The position numbers were made by a program, and so were the translations under genes. A DNA stretch of 64,000 nucleotides, from positions 12,822,501-12,886,500 of the forward strand of contig OX465282.1 in NCBI GenBank assembly GCA_949987705.1, read 5' to 3'. The DNA comes from Thereva unica (Eukaryota > Arthropoda > Insecta > Diptera > Therevidae). The notes under the pieces are model-generated. The model ran no database searches. It was given only the letters and a program-made list of their open reading frames with translations, and was not told the DNA's origin. Shown piece by piece: positions 32,346 through 44,849 of this stretch. The first letter of the stretch is position 1, and each line of letters begins with the position of its first letter.

Positions 32346-32404
32346 ATGAGGGACTGGTAGTATAAAGGGTTACACCTAAGCTTGGTTTTTTCATATAAAA
32401 AAAA
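32346..32404 (+). mobile_element. LINE family A, remaining 3' tail of the plus-strand copy
   Basis: Continues the 3' UTR broken at 29729: gggactggtagtataaaggg, ttacacctaagcttgg, catat, then poly(A). It is followed by the second gacagcatcc target duplication (32405-32414). Confidence 0.8.
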
Positions 32405-32414
32405 AGACAGCATC

Positions 32415-32892
32415 CGTAGCGGTGACTTTACGACTTCGTTTACTGTGCTTTCTACGGGTTTTCGGGTGGTCAGGAGCCAGCCTCCATCGAAGGACCCTTC
32501 TCAAGTATTATGGCCGGGCCATTCAAGGCTGTGAAGTTTAGAGTAGCTATATCATCCTTCGTTAGAGAAAGAGCTGTGGAGCAGGGTGCAGAAAGAAACT
32601 GCTCCCTTACCTGCGGGATGTCATTAGATACTGTCGCCGCTGAGGGGTTGTTTATTCCATCATTGACGCTTTAAATTTTAGGGATACAGAACTCAGGGAA
32701 TTGTGATTTTGTACCACTGCTATAGAAAGCGATTCAATATCAGCCCAAACACGCTTGGTACTCCTTTTAATGTCATCTAATATAGGATGAAGGTAAAGTT
32801 CTTATATACGCTTGGAATATGAGGATTTTATTCTCATAACGTGCTTTCAGCAGACTGATTGAATTTTTGAAACCGCTTTCATCCAAACTAAT
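32415..32892 (-). pseudogene. LINE family D ORF1 continuation
   Basis: The minus strand reads SISLLKARYENKILIFQAYI, DIPQVREQFLSAPCSTALSL and DHPKTRRKHSKRSRKVTATD. The last block joins in frame to AVFANPSTSSSVPAP at 29050 once the family-A insertion is removed. Some stops occur. The 5' end is broken by the foldback element at 32893; the frame may resume at 59260. Confidence 0.6.
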
Positions 32893-33100
32893 ATGAGCCT
32901 GAAGTTCCGAACGTTCGATCGAACGATTTTAGAAAAAAAAATTAAATTTTGAAACTGACTATCGGGCCTTAAAAAACAAGTAAATAATTGTTTTTTGATA
33001 CCAGACAGACAGTGGGGGTCTCGAAAAATATCATACCTAAATTATTAACCCCGAATTATAAATCTACCCCTAACTCACCCCCTAAAAATGATTATTTTTG
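32893..33100 (+). repeat. Left terminal inverted repeat of the foldback element
   Basis: Non-satellite end sequence containing the palindrome cgttcgatcgaacg at about 32912-32925, an A/T tract and ccagacagacagtgggggtc. It grades into a diverged half-monomer (caccccctaaaaatgattat). Complementary to 59044-59251 with two mismatches by eye. Confidence 0.92.
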
Positions 33101-36100
33101 AAAAAAATATTTAGAGGCTTTAGACCCCGCTGAAATTTTTACCACGCGTTAAGAGGGATGTTAGTAGATTCCTGAAGAAATCTCAAGTCTATATCATCGT
33201 CGGAAGCCACCCTTATGCCACCCTGAAGCCACCCCTAGGGGTGATTATTTTAAAAACTATGGTTAGAGGCTTTAGACCCCGCTGAAATTTTTACCACGCG
33301 TTAAGAGGGATGTTAGTAGATTCCTGAAGAAATCCCAAGTCTATATCATCGTCGGAAGCCACCCTTATGCCACCCTGAAGCCACCCCTAGGGTGATTATT
33401 TTAAAAACTATAGTTAGAGGCTTTAGACCCCGCTGAAATTTTTACCACGCGTTAAGAGGGATGTTAGTAGATTCCTGAAGAAATCCCAAGTCTATATCAT
33501 CGTCGGTCGCCACCCTTATGCCACCCTGAAGCCACCCCTAGGGTGATTATTTTAAAAACTATAGTTAGAGGCTTTAGACCCCGCTGAAATTTTTACCACG
33601 CGTTAAGAGGGATGTTAGTAGATTCCTGAAGAAATCCCAAGTCTATATCATCGTCGGAAGCCACCCTTATGCCACCCTGAAGCCACCCCTAGGGGTGATT
33701 ATTTTAAAAACTATGGTTAGAGGCTTTAGACCCCGCTGAAATTTTTACCACGTGTTAAGAGGGATGTTAGTAGATTCCTGAAGAAATCCCAAGTCTATAT
33801 CATCGTCGGAAGCCACCCTTATGCCACCCTGAAGCCACCCCTAGGGTGATTATTTTAAAAACTATAGTTAGAGGCTTTAGACCCCGCTGAAATTTTTACC
33901 ACGCGTTAAGAGGGATGTTAGTAGATTCCTGAAGAAATCCCAAGTCTATATCATCGTCGGAAGCCACCCTTATGCCACCCTGAAGCCACCCCTAGGGGTG
34001 ATTATTTTAAAAACTATAGTTAGAGGCTTTAGACCCCGCTGAAATTTTTACCACGCGTTAAGAGGGATGTTAGTAGATTCCTGAAGAAATCCCAAGTCTA
34101 TATCATCGTCGGAAGCCACCCTTATGCCACCCTGAAGCCACCCCTAGGGTGATTATTTTAAAAACTATAGTTAGAGGCTTTAGACCCCGCTGAAATTTGT
34201 ACCACGCGTTAAGAGGGATGTTAATAGATTCCAGAAAAAATCCCAAGTCTATATCATCGTCGGAAGCCACCCTTATGCCACCCTGAAGCCACCCCTAGGG
34301 GTGATTATTTTAAAAACTATAGTTAGAGGCTTTAGACCCCGCTGAAATTTTTACCACGCGTTAAGAGGGATGTTAGTAGATTCCTGAAGAAATCTCAAGT
34401 CCATAACATCGTCGGTCGCCACCCTTATGCCACCCTGAAGCCACCCCTAGGGGTGATTATTTTAAAAACTATAGTTAGAGGCTTTAGACCCCGCTGAAAT
34501 TTGTACCACGCGTTAAGAGGGATGTTAATAGATTCCAGAAAAAATCCCAAGTCTATATCATCGTCGGAAGCCACCCTTATGCCACCCTGAAGCCACCCCT
34601 AGGGGTGATTATTTTAAAAACTATGGTTAGAGGCTTTAGACCCCGCTGAAATTTTTACCACGCGTTAAGAGGGATGTTAGTAGATTCCTGAAGAAATCTC
34701 AAGTCCATAACATCGTCGGTCGCCACCCTTATGCCACCCTGAAGCCACCCCTAGAGGTGATTGTTTTAAAAACTATAGTTAGAGGCTTTAGACCCCGCTG
34801 AAATTTGTACCACGCGTTAAGAGGGATGTTAATAGATTCCTGAAGAAATCCCAAGTCTATATCATCGTCGGAAGCCACCCTTATGCCACCCTGAAGCCAC
34901 CCCTAGGGTGATTATTTTAAAAACTATAGTTAGAGGCTTTAGACCCCGCTGAAATTTTTACCACGCGTTAAGAGGGATGTTAGTAGATTCCTGAAGAAAT
35001 CTCAAGTCCATAACATCGTCGGTCGCCACCCTTATGCCACCCTGAAGCCACCCCTAGGGGTGATTATTTTAAAAACTATAGTTAGAGGCTTTAGACCCCG
35101 CTGAAATTTGTACCACGCGTTAAGAGGGATGTTAATAGATTCCAGAAAAAATCCCAAGTCTATATCATCGTCGGAAGCCACCCTTATGCCACCCTGAAGC
35201 CACCCCTAGGGGTGATTATTTTAAAAACTATGGTTAGAGGCTTTAGACCCCGCTGAAATTTTTACCACGCGTTAAGAGGGATGTTAGTAGATTCCTGAAG
35301 AAATCTCAAGTCCATAACATCGTCGGTCGCCACCCTTATGCCACCCTGAAGCCACCCCTAGAGGTGATTGTTTTAAAAACTATAGTTAGAGGCTTTAGAC
35401 CCCGCTGAAATTTGTACCACGCGTTAAGAGGGATGTTAATAGATTCCTGAAGAAATCCCAAGTCTATATCATCGTCGGAAGCCACCCTTATGCCACCCTG
35501 AAGCCACCCCTAGGGTGATTATTTTAAAAACTATAGTTAGAGGCTTTAGACCCCGCTGAAATTTTTACCACGCGTTAAGAGGGATGTTAGTAGATTCCTG
35601 AAGAAATCTCAAGTCCATAACATCGTCGGTCGCCACCCTTATGCCACCCTGAAGCCACCCCTAGGGGTGATTATTTTAAAAACTATAGTTAGAGGCTTTA
35701 GACCCCGCTGAAATTTTTACCACGCGTTAAGAGGGATGTTAATAGATTCCTGAAGAAATCCCAAGTCTATATCATCGTCGGAAGCCACCCTTATGCCACC
35801 CTGAAGCCACCCCTAGGGTGATTATTTTAAAAACTATAGTTAGAGGCTTTAGACCCCGCTGAAATTTTTACCACGCGTTAAGAGGGATGTTAGTAGATTC
35901 CTGAAGAAATCTCAAGTCCATAACATCGTCGGTCGCCACCCTTATGCCACCCTGAAGCCACCCCTAGGGGTGATTATTTTAAAAACTATAGTTAGAGGCT
36001 TTAGACCCCGCTGAAATTTGTACCACGCGTTAAGAGGGATGTTAATAGATTCCAGAAAAAATCCCAAGTCTATATCATCGTCGGAAGCCACCCTTATGCC

Positions 36101-39100
36101 ACCCTTATGCCACCCTGAAGCCACCCCTAGGGGTGATTATTTTAAAAACTATGGTTAGAGGCTTTAGACCCCGCTGAAATTTTTACCACGCGTTAAGAGG
36201 GATGTTAGTAGATTCCTGAAGAAATCTCAAGTCCATAACATCGTCGGTCGCCACCCTTATGCCACCCTGAAGCCACCCTGAAGCCACCCCTAGAGGTGAT
36301 TGTTTTAAAAACTATAGTTAGAGGCTTTAGACCCCGCTGAAATTTTTACCACGCGTTAAGAGGGATGTTAGTAGATTCCAGAAAAAATCCCAAGTCTATA
36401 TCATCGTCGGTCGCCACCCTTATGCCACCCTGAAGCCAACCTGAAGCCACCCCTAGAGGTGATTGTTTTAAAAACTATAGTTAGAGGCTTTAGACCCCGC
36501 TGAAATTTTTACCACGCGTTAAGAGGGATGTTAGTAGATTCCAGAAAAAATCCCAAGTCTATATCATCGTCGGAAGCCACCCTTATGCCACCCTGAAGCC
36601 ACCCCTAGGGGTGATTATTTTAAAAACTATGGTTAGAGGCTTTAGACCCCGCTGAAATTTTTACCACGCGTTAAGAGGGATGTTAGTAGATTCCTGAAGA
36701 AATCTCAAGTCCATAACATTGTCGGTCGCCACCCTTATGCCACCCTGAAGCCACCCTGAAGCCACCCCTAGAGGTGATTGTTTTAAAAACTATAGTTAGA
36801 GGCTTTAGACCCCGCTGAAATTTTTACCACGCGTTAAGAGGGATGTTAGTAGATTCCTGAAGAAATCTCAAGTCCATAACATCGTCGGTCGCCACCCTTA
36901 TGCCACCCTGAAGCCAACCTGAAGCCACCCCTAGAGGTGATTGTTTTAAAAACTATAGTTAGAGGCTTTAGACCCCGCTGAAATTTTTACCACGCGTTAA
37001 GAGGGATGTTAGTAGATTCCTGAAGAAATCTCAAGTCCATAACATCGTCGGTCGCCACCCTTATTCCACCCTGAAGCCACCCCTAGAGGTGATTATTTTA
37101 AAAACTATAGTTAGAGGCTTTAGACCCCGCTGAAGTTTTTACCACGCGTTAAGAGGGATGTTAGTAGATTCCTGAAGAAATCTCAAGTCCATAACATCGT
37201 CGGTCGCCACCCTTATGCCACCCTGAAGCCAACCTGAAGCCACCCCTAGAGGTGATTGTTTTAAAAACTATAGTTAGAGGCTTTAGACCCCGCTGAAATT
37301 TTTACCACGCGTTAAGAGGGATGTTAGTAGATTCCTGAAGAAATCTCAAGTCCATAACATCGTCGGTCGCCACCCTTATGCCACCCTGAAGCCAACCTGA
37401 AGCCACCCCTAGAGGTGATTGTTTTAAAAACTATAGTTAGAGGCTTTAGACCCCGCTGAAATTTTTACCACACGTTAAGAGGGATGTTAGTAGATTCCTG
37501 AAGAAGTCTCAAGTCCATAACATCGTCGGTCGCCACCCTTATGCCACCCTGAAGCCAACCTGAAGCCACCCCTAGAGGTGATTGTTTTAAAAACTATAGT
37601 TAGAGGCTTTAGACCCCGCTGAAATTTTTACCACGCGTTAAGAGGGATGTTAGTAGATTCCTGAAGAAATCTCAAGTCCATAACATCGTCGGTCGCCACC
37701 CTTATGCCACCCTGAAGCCACCCCTAGAGGTGATTGTTTTAAAAACTATAGTTAGAGGCTTTAGACCCCGCTGAAATTTTTACCACGCGTTAAGAGGGAT
37801 GTTAGTAGATTCCAGAAAAAATCCCAAGTCTATATCATCGTCGGAAGCCACCCTTATGCCACCCTGAAGCCACCCCTAGGGGTGATTATTTTAAAAACTA
37901 TGGTTAGAGGCTTTAGACCCCGCTGAAATTTTTACCACGCGTTAAGAGGGATGTTAGTAGATTCCTGAAGAAATCTCAAGTCCATAACATCGTCGGTCGC
38001 CACCCTTATGCCACCCTGAAGCCAACCTGAAGCCACCCCTAGAGGTGATTGTTTTAAAAACTATAGTTAGAGGCTTTAGACCCCGCTGAAATTTTTACCA
38101 CGCGTTAAGAGGGATGTTAGTAGATTCCAGAAAAAATCCCAAGTCTATATCATCGTCGGAAGCCACCCTTATGCCACCCTTATCCCACCCTGAAGCCACC
38201 CCTAGGGGTGATTATTTTAAAAACTATGGTTAGAGGCTTAAGACCCCGCTGAAATTTTTACCACGCGTTAAGAGGGATGTTAGTAGATTCCTGAAGAAAT
38301 CTCAAGTCCATAACATCGTCGGTCGCCACCCTTATGCCACCCTGAAGCCACCCTGAAGCCACCCCTAGAGGTGATTGTTTTAAAAACTATAGTTAGAGGC
38401 TTTAGACCCCGCTGAAATTTTTACCACGCGTTAAGAGGGATGTTAGTAGATTCCAGAAAAAATCCCAAGTCTATATCATCGTCGGTCGCCACCCTTATGC
38501 CACCCTGAAGCCAACCTGAAGCCACCCCTAGAGGTGATTGTTTTAAAAACTGTAGTTAGAGGCTTTAGACCCCGCTGAAATTTTTACCACGCGTTAAGAG
38601 GGATGTTAGTAGATTCCTGAAGAAATCTCAAGTCCATAACATCGTCGGTCGCCACCCTTATGCCACCCTGAAGCCAACCTGAAGCCACCCCTAGAGGTGA
38701 TTGTTTTAAAAACTATAGTTAGAGGCTTTAGACCCCGCTGAAATTTTTACCACGCGTTAAGAGGGATGTTAGTAGATTCCAGAAAAAATCCCAAGTCTAT
38801 ATCATCGTCGGAAGCCACCCTTATTCCACCCTGAAGCCACCCCTAGAGGTGATTATTTTAAAAACTATAGTTAGAGGCTTTAAACCCCGCTGAAATTTCT
38901 ACCACGCGTTAAGAGGGATGTTAGTAGATTCCTGAAGAAATCTCAAGTCCATAACATCGTCGGTCGCCACCCTTATTCCACCCTGAAGCCACCCCTAGAG
39001 GTGATTATTTTAAAAACTATAGTTAGAGGCTTTAGACCCCGCTGAAATTTCTACCACGCGTTAAGAGGGATGTTAGTAGATTCCTGAAGAAATCTCAAGT

Positions 39101-42100
39101 CCATAACATCGTCGGTCGCCACCCTTATGCCACCCTGAAGCCACCCCTAGAGGTGATTATTTTAAAAACTATAGTTAGAGGCTTTAGACCCCGCTGAAAT
39201 TTTTACCACGCGTTAAGAGGGATGTTAGTAGATTCCTGAAGAAATCTCAAGTCCATAACATCGTCGGTCGCCACCCTTATTCCACCCTGAAGCCACCCCT
39301 AGAGGTGATTTTTTTAAAAACTATAGTTAGAGGCTTTAGACCCCGCTGAAATTTCTACCACGCGTTAAGAGGGATGTTAGTAGATTCCTGAAGAAATCTC
39401 AAGTCCATAACATCGTCGGTCGCCACCCTTATGCCACCCTGAAGCCACCCTGAAGCCACCCCTAGAGGTGATTGTTTTAAAAACTATAGTTAGAGGCTTT
39501 AGACCCCGCTGAAATTTTTACCACGCGTTAAGAGGGATGTTAGTAGATTCCAGAAAAAATCCCAAGTCTATATCATCGTCGGTCGCCACCCTTATGCCAC
39601 CCTGAAGCCAACCTGAAGCCACCCCTAGAGGTGATTGTTTTAAAAACTATAGTTAGAGGCTTTAGACCCCGCTGAAATTTTTACCACGCGTTAAGAGGGA
39701 TGTTAGTAGATTCCTGAAGAAATCTCAAGTCCATAACATCGTCGGTCGCCACCCTTATGCCACCCTGAAGCCAACCTGAAGCCACCCCTAGAGGTGATTG
39801 TTTTAAAAACTATAGTTAGAGGCTTTAGACCCCGCTGAAATTTTTACCACGCGTTAAGAGGGATGTTAGTAGATTCCAGAAAAAATCCCAAGTCTATATC
39901 ATCGTCGGAAGCCACCCTTATTCCACCCTGAAGCCACCCCTAAAGGTGATTATTTTAAAAACTATAGTTAGAGGCTTTAGACCCCGCTGAAATTTCTACC
40001 ACGCGTTAAGAGGGATGTTAGTAGATTCCTGAAGAAATCTCAAGTCCATAACATCGTCGGTCGCCACCCTTATTCCACCCTGAAGCCACCCCTAGAGGTG
40101 ATTATTTTAAAAACTATAGTTAGAGGCTTTAGACCCCGCTGAAATTTCTACCACGCGTTAAGAGGGATGTTAGTAGATTCCTGAAGAAATCTCAAGTCCA
40201 TAACATCGTCGGTCGCCACCCTTATTCCACCCTGAAGCCACCCCTAGAGGTGATTATTTTAAAAACTATAGTTAGAGGCTTTAGACCCCGCTGAAATTTT
40301 TACCACGCGTTAAGAGGGATGTTAGTAGATTTCTGAAGAAATCTCAAGTCCATAACATCGTCGGTCGCCACCCTTATGCCACCCTGAAGCCACCCTGAAG
40401 CCACCCCTAGAGGTGATTGTTTTAAAAACTATAGTTAGAGGCTTTAGACCCCGCTGAAATTTTTACCACGCGTTAAGAGGGATGTTAGTAGATTCCAGAA
40501 AAAATCCCAAGTCTATATCATCGTCGGTCGCCACCCTTATGCCACCCTGAAGCCAACCTGAAGCCACCCCTAGAGGTGATTGTTTTAAAAACTATAGTTA
40601 GAGGCTTTAGACCCCGCTGAAATTTTTACCACGCGTTAAGAGGGATGTTAGTAGATTCCTGAAGAAATCTCAAGTCCATAACATCGTCGGTCGCCACCCT
40701 TATTCCACCCTGAAGCCACCCCTAGAGGTGATTATTTTAAAAACTATAGTTAGAGGCTTTAGACCCCGCTGAAATTTCTACCACGCGTTAAGAGGGATGT
40801 TAGTAGATTCCTGAAGAAATCTCAAGTCCATAACATCGTCGGTCGCCACCCTTATTCCACCCTGAAGCCACCCCTAGAGGTGATTATTTTAAAAACTATA
40901 GTTAGAGGCTTTAGACCCCGCTGAAATTTTTACCACGCGTTAAGAGGGATGTTAGTAGATTTCTGAAGAAATCTCAAGTCCATAACATCGTCGGTCGCCA
41001 CCCTTATGCCACCCTGAAGCCACCCCTAGAGGTGATTGTTTTAAAAACTATAGTTAGAGGCTTTAGACCCCGCTGAAATTTTTACCACGCGTTAAGAGGG
41101 ATGTTAGTAGATTCCAGAAAAAATCCCAAGTCTATATCATCGTCGGTCGCCACCCTTATGCCACCCTGAAGCCAACCTGAAGCCACCCCTAGAGGTGATT
41201 GTTTTAAAAACTATAGTTAGAGGCTTTAGACCCCGCTGAAATTTTTACCACGCGTTAAGAGGGATGTTAGTAGATTCCTGAAGAAATCTCAAGTCCATAA
41301 CATCGTCGGTCGCCACCCTTATTCCACCCTGAAGCCACCCCTAGAGGTGATTATTTTAAAAACTATAGTTAGAGGCTTTAGACCCCGCTGAAATTTCTAC
41401 CACGCGTTAAGAGGGATGTTAGTAGATTCCTGAAGAAATCTCAAGTCCATAACATCGTCGGTCGCCACCCTTATTCCACCCTGAAGCCACCCCTAGAGGT
41501 GATTATTTTAAAAACTATAGTTAGAGGCTTTAGACCCCGCTGAAATTTCTACCACGCGTTAAGAGGGATGTTAGTAGATTTCTGAAGAAATCTCAAGTCC
41601 ATAACATCGTCGGTCGCCACCCTTATGCCACCCTGAAGCCACCCTGAAGCCACCCCTAGAGGTGATTGTTTTAAAAACTATAGTTAGAGGCTTTAGACCC
41701 CGCTGAAATTTTTACCACGCGTTAAGAGGGATGTTAGTAGATTCCAGAAAAAATCCCAAGTCTATATCATCGTCGGTCGCCACCCTTATGCCACCCTGAA
41801 GCCAACCTGAAGCCACCCCTAGAGGTGATTGTTTTAAAAACTATAGTTAGAGGCTTTAGACCCCGCTGAAATTTTTACCACGCGTTAAGAGGGATGTTAG
41901 TAGATTCCTGAAGAAATCTCAAGTCCATAACATCGTCGGTCGCCACCCTTATTCCACCCTGAAGCCACCCCTAGAGGTGATTATTTTAAAAACTATAGTT
42001 AGAGGCTTTAGACCCCGCTGAAATTTCTACCACGCGTTAAGAGGGATGTTAGTAGATTCCTGAAGAAATCTCAAGTCCATAACATCGTCGGTCGCCACCC

Positions 42101-42490
42101 TTATTCCACCCTGAAGCCACCCCTAGAGGTGATTATTTTAAAAACTATAGTTAGAGGCTTTAGACCCCGCTGAAATTTCTACCACGCGTTAAGAGGGATG
42201 TTAGTAGATTCCTGAAGAAATCTCAAGTCCATAACATCGTCGGTCGCCACCCTTATTCCACCCTGAAGCCACCCCTAGAGGTGATTATTTTAAAAACTAT
42301 AGTTAGAGGCTTTAGACCCCGCTGAAATTTCTACCACGCGTTAAGAGGGATGTTAGTAGATTCCTGAAGAAATCTCAAGTCCATAACATCGTCGGTCGCC
42401 ACCCTTATTCCACCCTGAAGCCACCCCTAGAGGTGATTATTTTAAAAACTATAGTTAGAGGCTTTAGACCCCGCTGAAATTTTGTACACT
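33063..42490 (+). repeat. Left-arm satellite array, ~152-bp monomer, about 60 copies
   Basis: Each unit reads ttagaggctttagaccccgc, tgaaatttttaccacgcgtt, aagagggatgttagtagatt, ... catcgtcgg .. gccacccttatgccaccctg, gtgattattttaaaaactat. Spacing measured at several points is 151-152 bp; some units carry an extra ~11-bp gccaccctgaa repeat. Two main types occur (A: cccaagtctatatcatcgtc; B: ctcaagtccataacatcgtc). The outermost seven or so units are type A, then A and B alternate to about 36240, and the inner part is mostly B. No ORF of note; non-coding. Confidence 0.97.
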
Positions 42491-42625
42491 AAGTAAGGGT
42501 GGTATTAGAAACTACCACAAAAAATTTCAAGTTCATAACATTCCCAGGCGAAATGATTATTTTGGAAAGAATAGTCAGAGGCCTGTGAACTTGCTATAAA
42601 TTTGATTCTCAGTGCCCTACAAACG
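42491..42625 (+). repeat. Degenerate innermost unit of the left arm
   Basis: A strongly diverged monomer: gggtggtattagaaactacc, acaaaaaatttcaagttcat, then gattattttggaaagaatag. The same diverged variant occurs, inverted, at the inner edge of the right arm (about 50080-50160). Confidence 0.8.
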
Positions 42626-42697
42626 CCCTACAAAAATTTAAAATGTTCTAAAAGAAATATGTTACAAATTACGTGCTTAAATAATTAATAAAAATCT

Positions 42698-43160
42698 TTG
42701 CCACCCAAAGATTTGTATTTGGCGATCTCCACTAACACCAAATTTCGGCTGTTCACCTCCAACACGTTAAGGCAGTTCTTTTGTACGGTTGCAAAACAAC
42801 GAAAGTCTGGGTGGCATCACAGGGCGCCTACAAGTCTTCATCAACAGATTCCTGCTTCGTATCCTAAAAATCCGCTGGCGAGATATAATTTTAATAGACG
42901 GATAGACAACCAAATCAGGCGAAGGAAATGGAATTGGCCACACTTTGCAACGCGAAAACAAAAATCTAGCCAAACAGGCCCTTGACTGGAATACGCAAGG
43001 ATCCCGTCGAGTAGAAAGACCTAGAGCAAGGTGGAGGAGAACCCTACTAGAAGAAGCCGCAGCAGCTGGGAGATCCTGGTCGGAGCTGAGAGCTGTCGCG
43101 CAAAACAGAGTCCGCTCGGGATTAAAGGAGCTCTTAAAGAAGAGAAAGAAGAAAGAAGAA
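42698..43160 (+). pseudogene. LINE family G C-terminal fragment
   Basis: Frames 42698-42985 and 42945-43208 together read KTTKVWVASQGAYKSSSTDS-like debris, then RRKWNWIGHTLQRENKNLAK (after one shift), QALDWNTQGSRRVERPRARW and ELRAVAQNRVRSGLKELLKK. This is the DUF6451-type C-terminus of many RTE/Jockey-like reverse transcriptases. One frameshift; truncated. It is the first element inside the foldback core. Confidence 0.7.
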
Positions 43161-43664
43161 CCTAAAAAATCTAATAAATACATCACACAATTCTCATTTT
43201 CTTCTTAATTTTTTGTTGAGAGGAATACATAACATTAGAAATGTGTGTTGTGTTCTTATGATTTTACCAGCACTGATTTGGTTCTGAAAAGGACTATGGC
43301 TGTTTCTCGTTATTTTCCAGAGTGGCGATTCCATTGATGATTCTAAATTCCCTGACTTTTCCCTGACGTATCTAAAAAATTCCCTGACCTAACAAAACAA
43401 TTGTGATGAAACATAATATACTATAATATTAAATGTATATGTTCGAACAATTTATAATGGGTATTCAAAGAACGATATTTGAAAGCGAGATATTTAGAAA
43501 TTCAAATTGAAGGGTTCAACTGACAATTTTTGCCATATACTTATACTTTTTTTTGGCAAAATTGGATTCGTCGCCGAATAACCTGTCCTTTACTCTTGTT
43601 GTTTTAATATAATATAAGAACGTCTCAAATACGCCCAAATGTATCTCTGATAAAATCTTTGAAG

Positions 43665-44132
43665 CTAAATTACTCGAAATTCAAATTTTTCGAGTTGAAT
43701 CCTTTTAGGTTTAACCAATCTCTCCATCATGTCTTTTATTGCACCACTAATGGTAGAGTACAGGAAAGGGGCAAACGGTGCATCAGACTGAATTTCAGTC
43801 ATGAATGGCTCAATTTCCTCAGCTAATGATTTAAAAAATGTAAGTTTAACTGGTAAAAGTGGATCCTTAACTGCGTTTAAAATAGTCTGGAAACTTTCAT
43901 TCTTGGGCGACATTTGAAGATTCTTCTTCATTTCTTCAACGTACTTCAATATATGACGCATCATATTCAATGCACGGCTAGCGACATCACTATTGTTAAG
44001 CCAACGCACGGAGAAGAATTTTTTAGGGAAGATATCCGAGCTAGTACATTCAGAATAAATTTGGCGCCTTGCCGGTACATTTTTAAAGATGTAGAGACTT
44101 CTGAAGAATGCGATGATGTTTGGCCCGTCCAT
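43665..44132 (-). CDS. hAT-like transposase fragment (155 codons)
   Basis: An open frame reading FFSVRWLNNSDVASRALNMM, RHILKYVEEMKKN, KDPLLPVKLTFFKSLAEEIE and FAPFLYSTISGAIKDMMERL. The pattern (RWL..., then a long helix ending KYVE, then KDPLL..KL.FF, then PFLY) matches a widespread family of uncharacterised hAT-associated proteins in invertebrates, by recall. It is much shorter than a complete transposase (usually over 500 aa), with no BED finger and no complete DDE set visible. The start may be artificial. Probably a dead fragment. Confidence 0.5.
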   Translation of the reverse strand: MDGPNIIAFFRSLYIFKNVPARRQIYSECTSSDIFPKKFFSVRWLNNSDVASRALNMMRHILKYVEEMKKNLQMSPKNESFQTILNAVKDPLLPVKLTFFKSLAEEIEPFMTEIQSDAPFAPFLYSTISGAIKDMMERLVKPKRIQLEKFEFRVI

Positions 44133-44620
44133 AGATATTTCTAAGATTTTCTTTTAAGTCAACGATGAAGTACCCTCCGACAAAGCATTGATTAAATGCG
44201 AAGCTGTATTCCCTATTGAAATCGTATTGGATATTCTAATACATATCCGATTAATTTGATTCCGCTCATATCAATGATTCCGATCAGAATACATTGCTGA
44301 TTGCGGAACTGCCTCCGCTCAATTTCTTAGCTCGATGTCGCTCTTTTACACATAAAACTGCCTTGGTAAAACCAGCGAGCAGTAATAACTCGTTGGTTGG
44401 TACTCATTATATGTAGCTCTCTTTTCATGTGGGTATGACAAAGATAAAAATATATGTATTGGTAAATTCAAAAACTCTTCATTGCCGCATCCCTGCAAAA
44501 TTAAGTTACAGACTTCAAATTTAAGTTTGAAGGTGAATTCTGCAGTGATGACGTTTTGAATTGACCTTAAATTCGTAGAACAAATGACCGTTCCATAGAT
44601 GGCAGCATATAATATTTACA

Positions 44621-44708
44621 TATCGACGATGAAGTACTAATACCTCGAAACCCACAATTTATTATAAATGTGGGTTACGAGGTATTAGTACCTACTTCAC
44701 CGTCGATA
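44621..44708. repeat. 88-bp perfect-type hairpin
   Basis: tatcgacgatgaagtactaa .. cctcgaaacccaca pairs with tgtgggttacgaggtattag .. tacttcaccgtcgata; the loop is about 12 bases. It lies within the hAT remnant and is probably a short MITE. Confidence 0.6.
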
Positions 44709-44849
44709 TATTGCCATATTGTATTATTTTCGCGTAAAACTTTAAATTTAATCCTGAGAACATTAATGATTTTTGAATTAATTTTACAATAAACGAAATT
44801 CTCTGACTTTCACATTTTTTCCCTGACTTCCAGAATAATCGCCACCCTG

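Larger units (their letters stand above)
43318..44849 (-). mobile_element. hAT-like DNA transposon remnant
   Basis: The ends cagagtggcgatt (43318 on) and aatcgccaccctg (to 44849) form a hAT-style CAG..CTG inverted repeat. Subterminal copies of ttccctgac recur near both ends, as in known hAT elements. The flanking 8-mers (ttattttc and ttttctaa) do not match, so the duplication has decayed or the ends were altered. It contains the transposase-like ORF 43665-44132 and is nested in the foldback core. Confidence 0.65.

Noticed and set aside
35942..36124. 60-codon ORF within the satellite
   Set aside because: A chance open frame in a tandem repeat; the frame is not kept from unit to unit because unit length (~152) is not a multiple of three.
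33063..42490. CRISPR-like repeat array
   Set aside because: The units are contiguous ~152-bp satellite monomers without unique spacers, in a eukaryotic genome.
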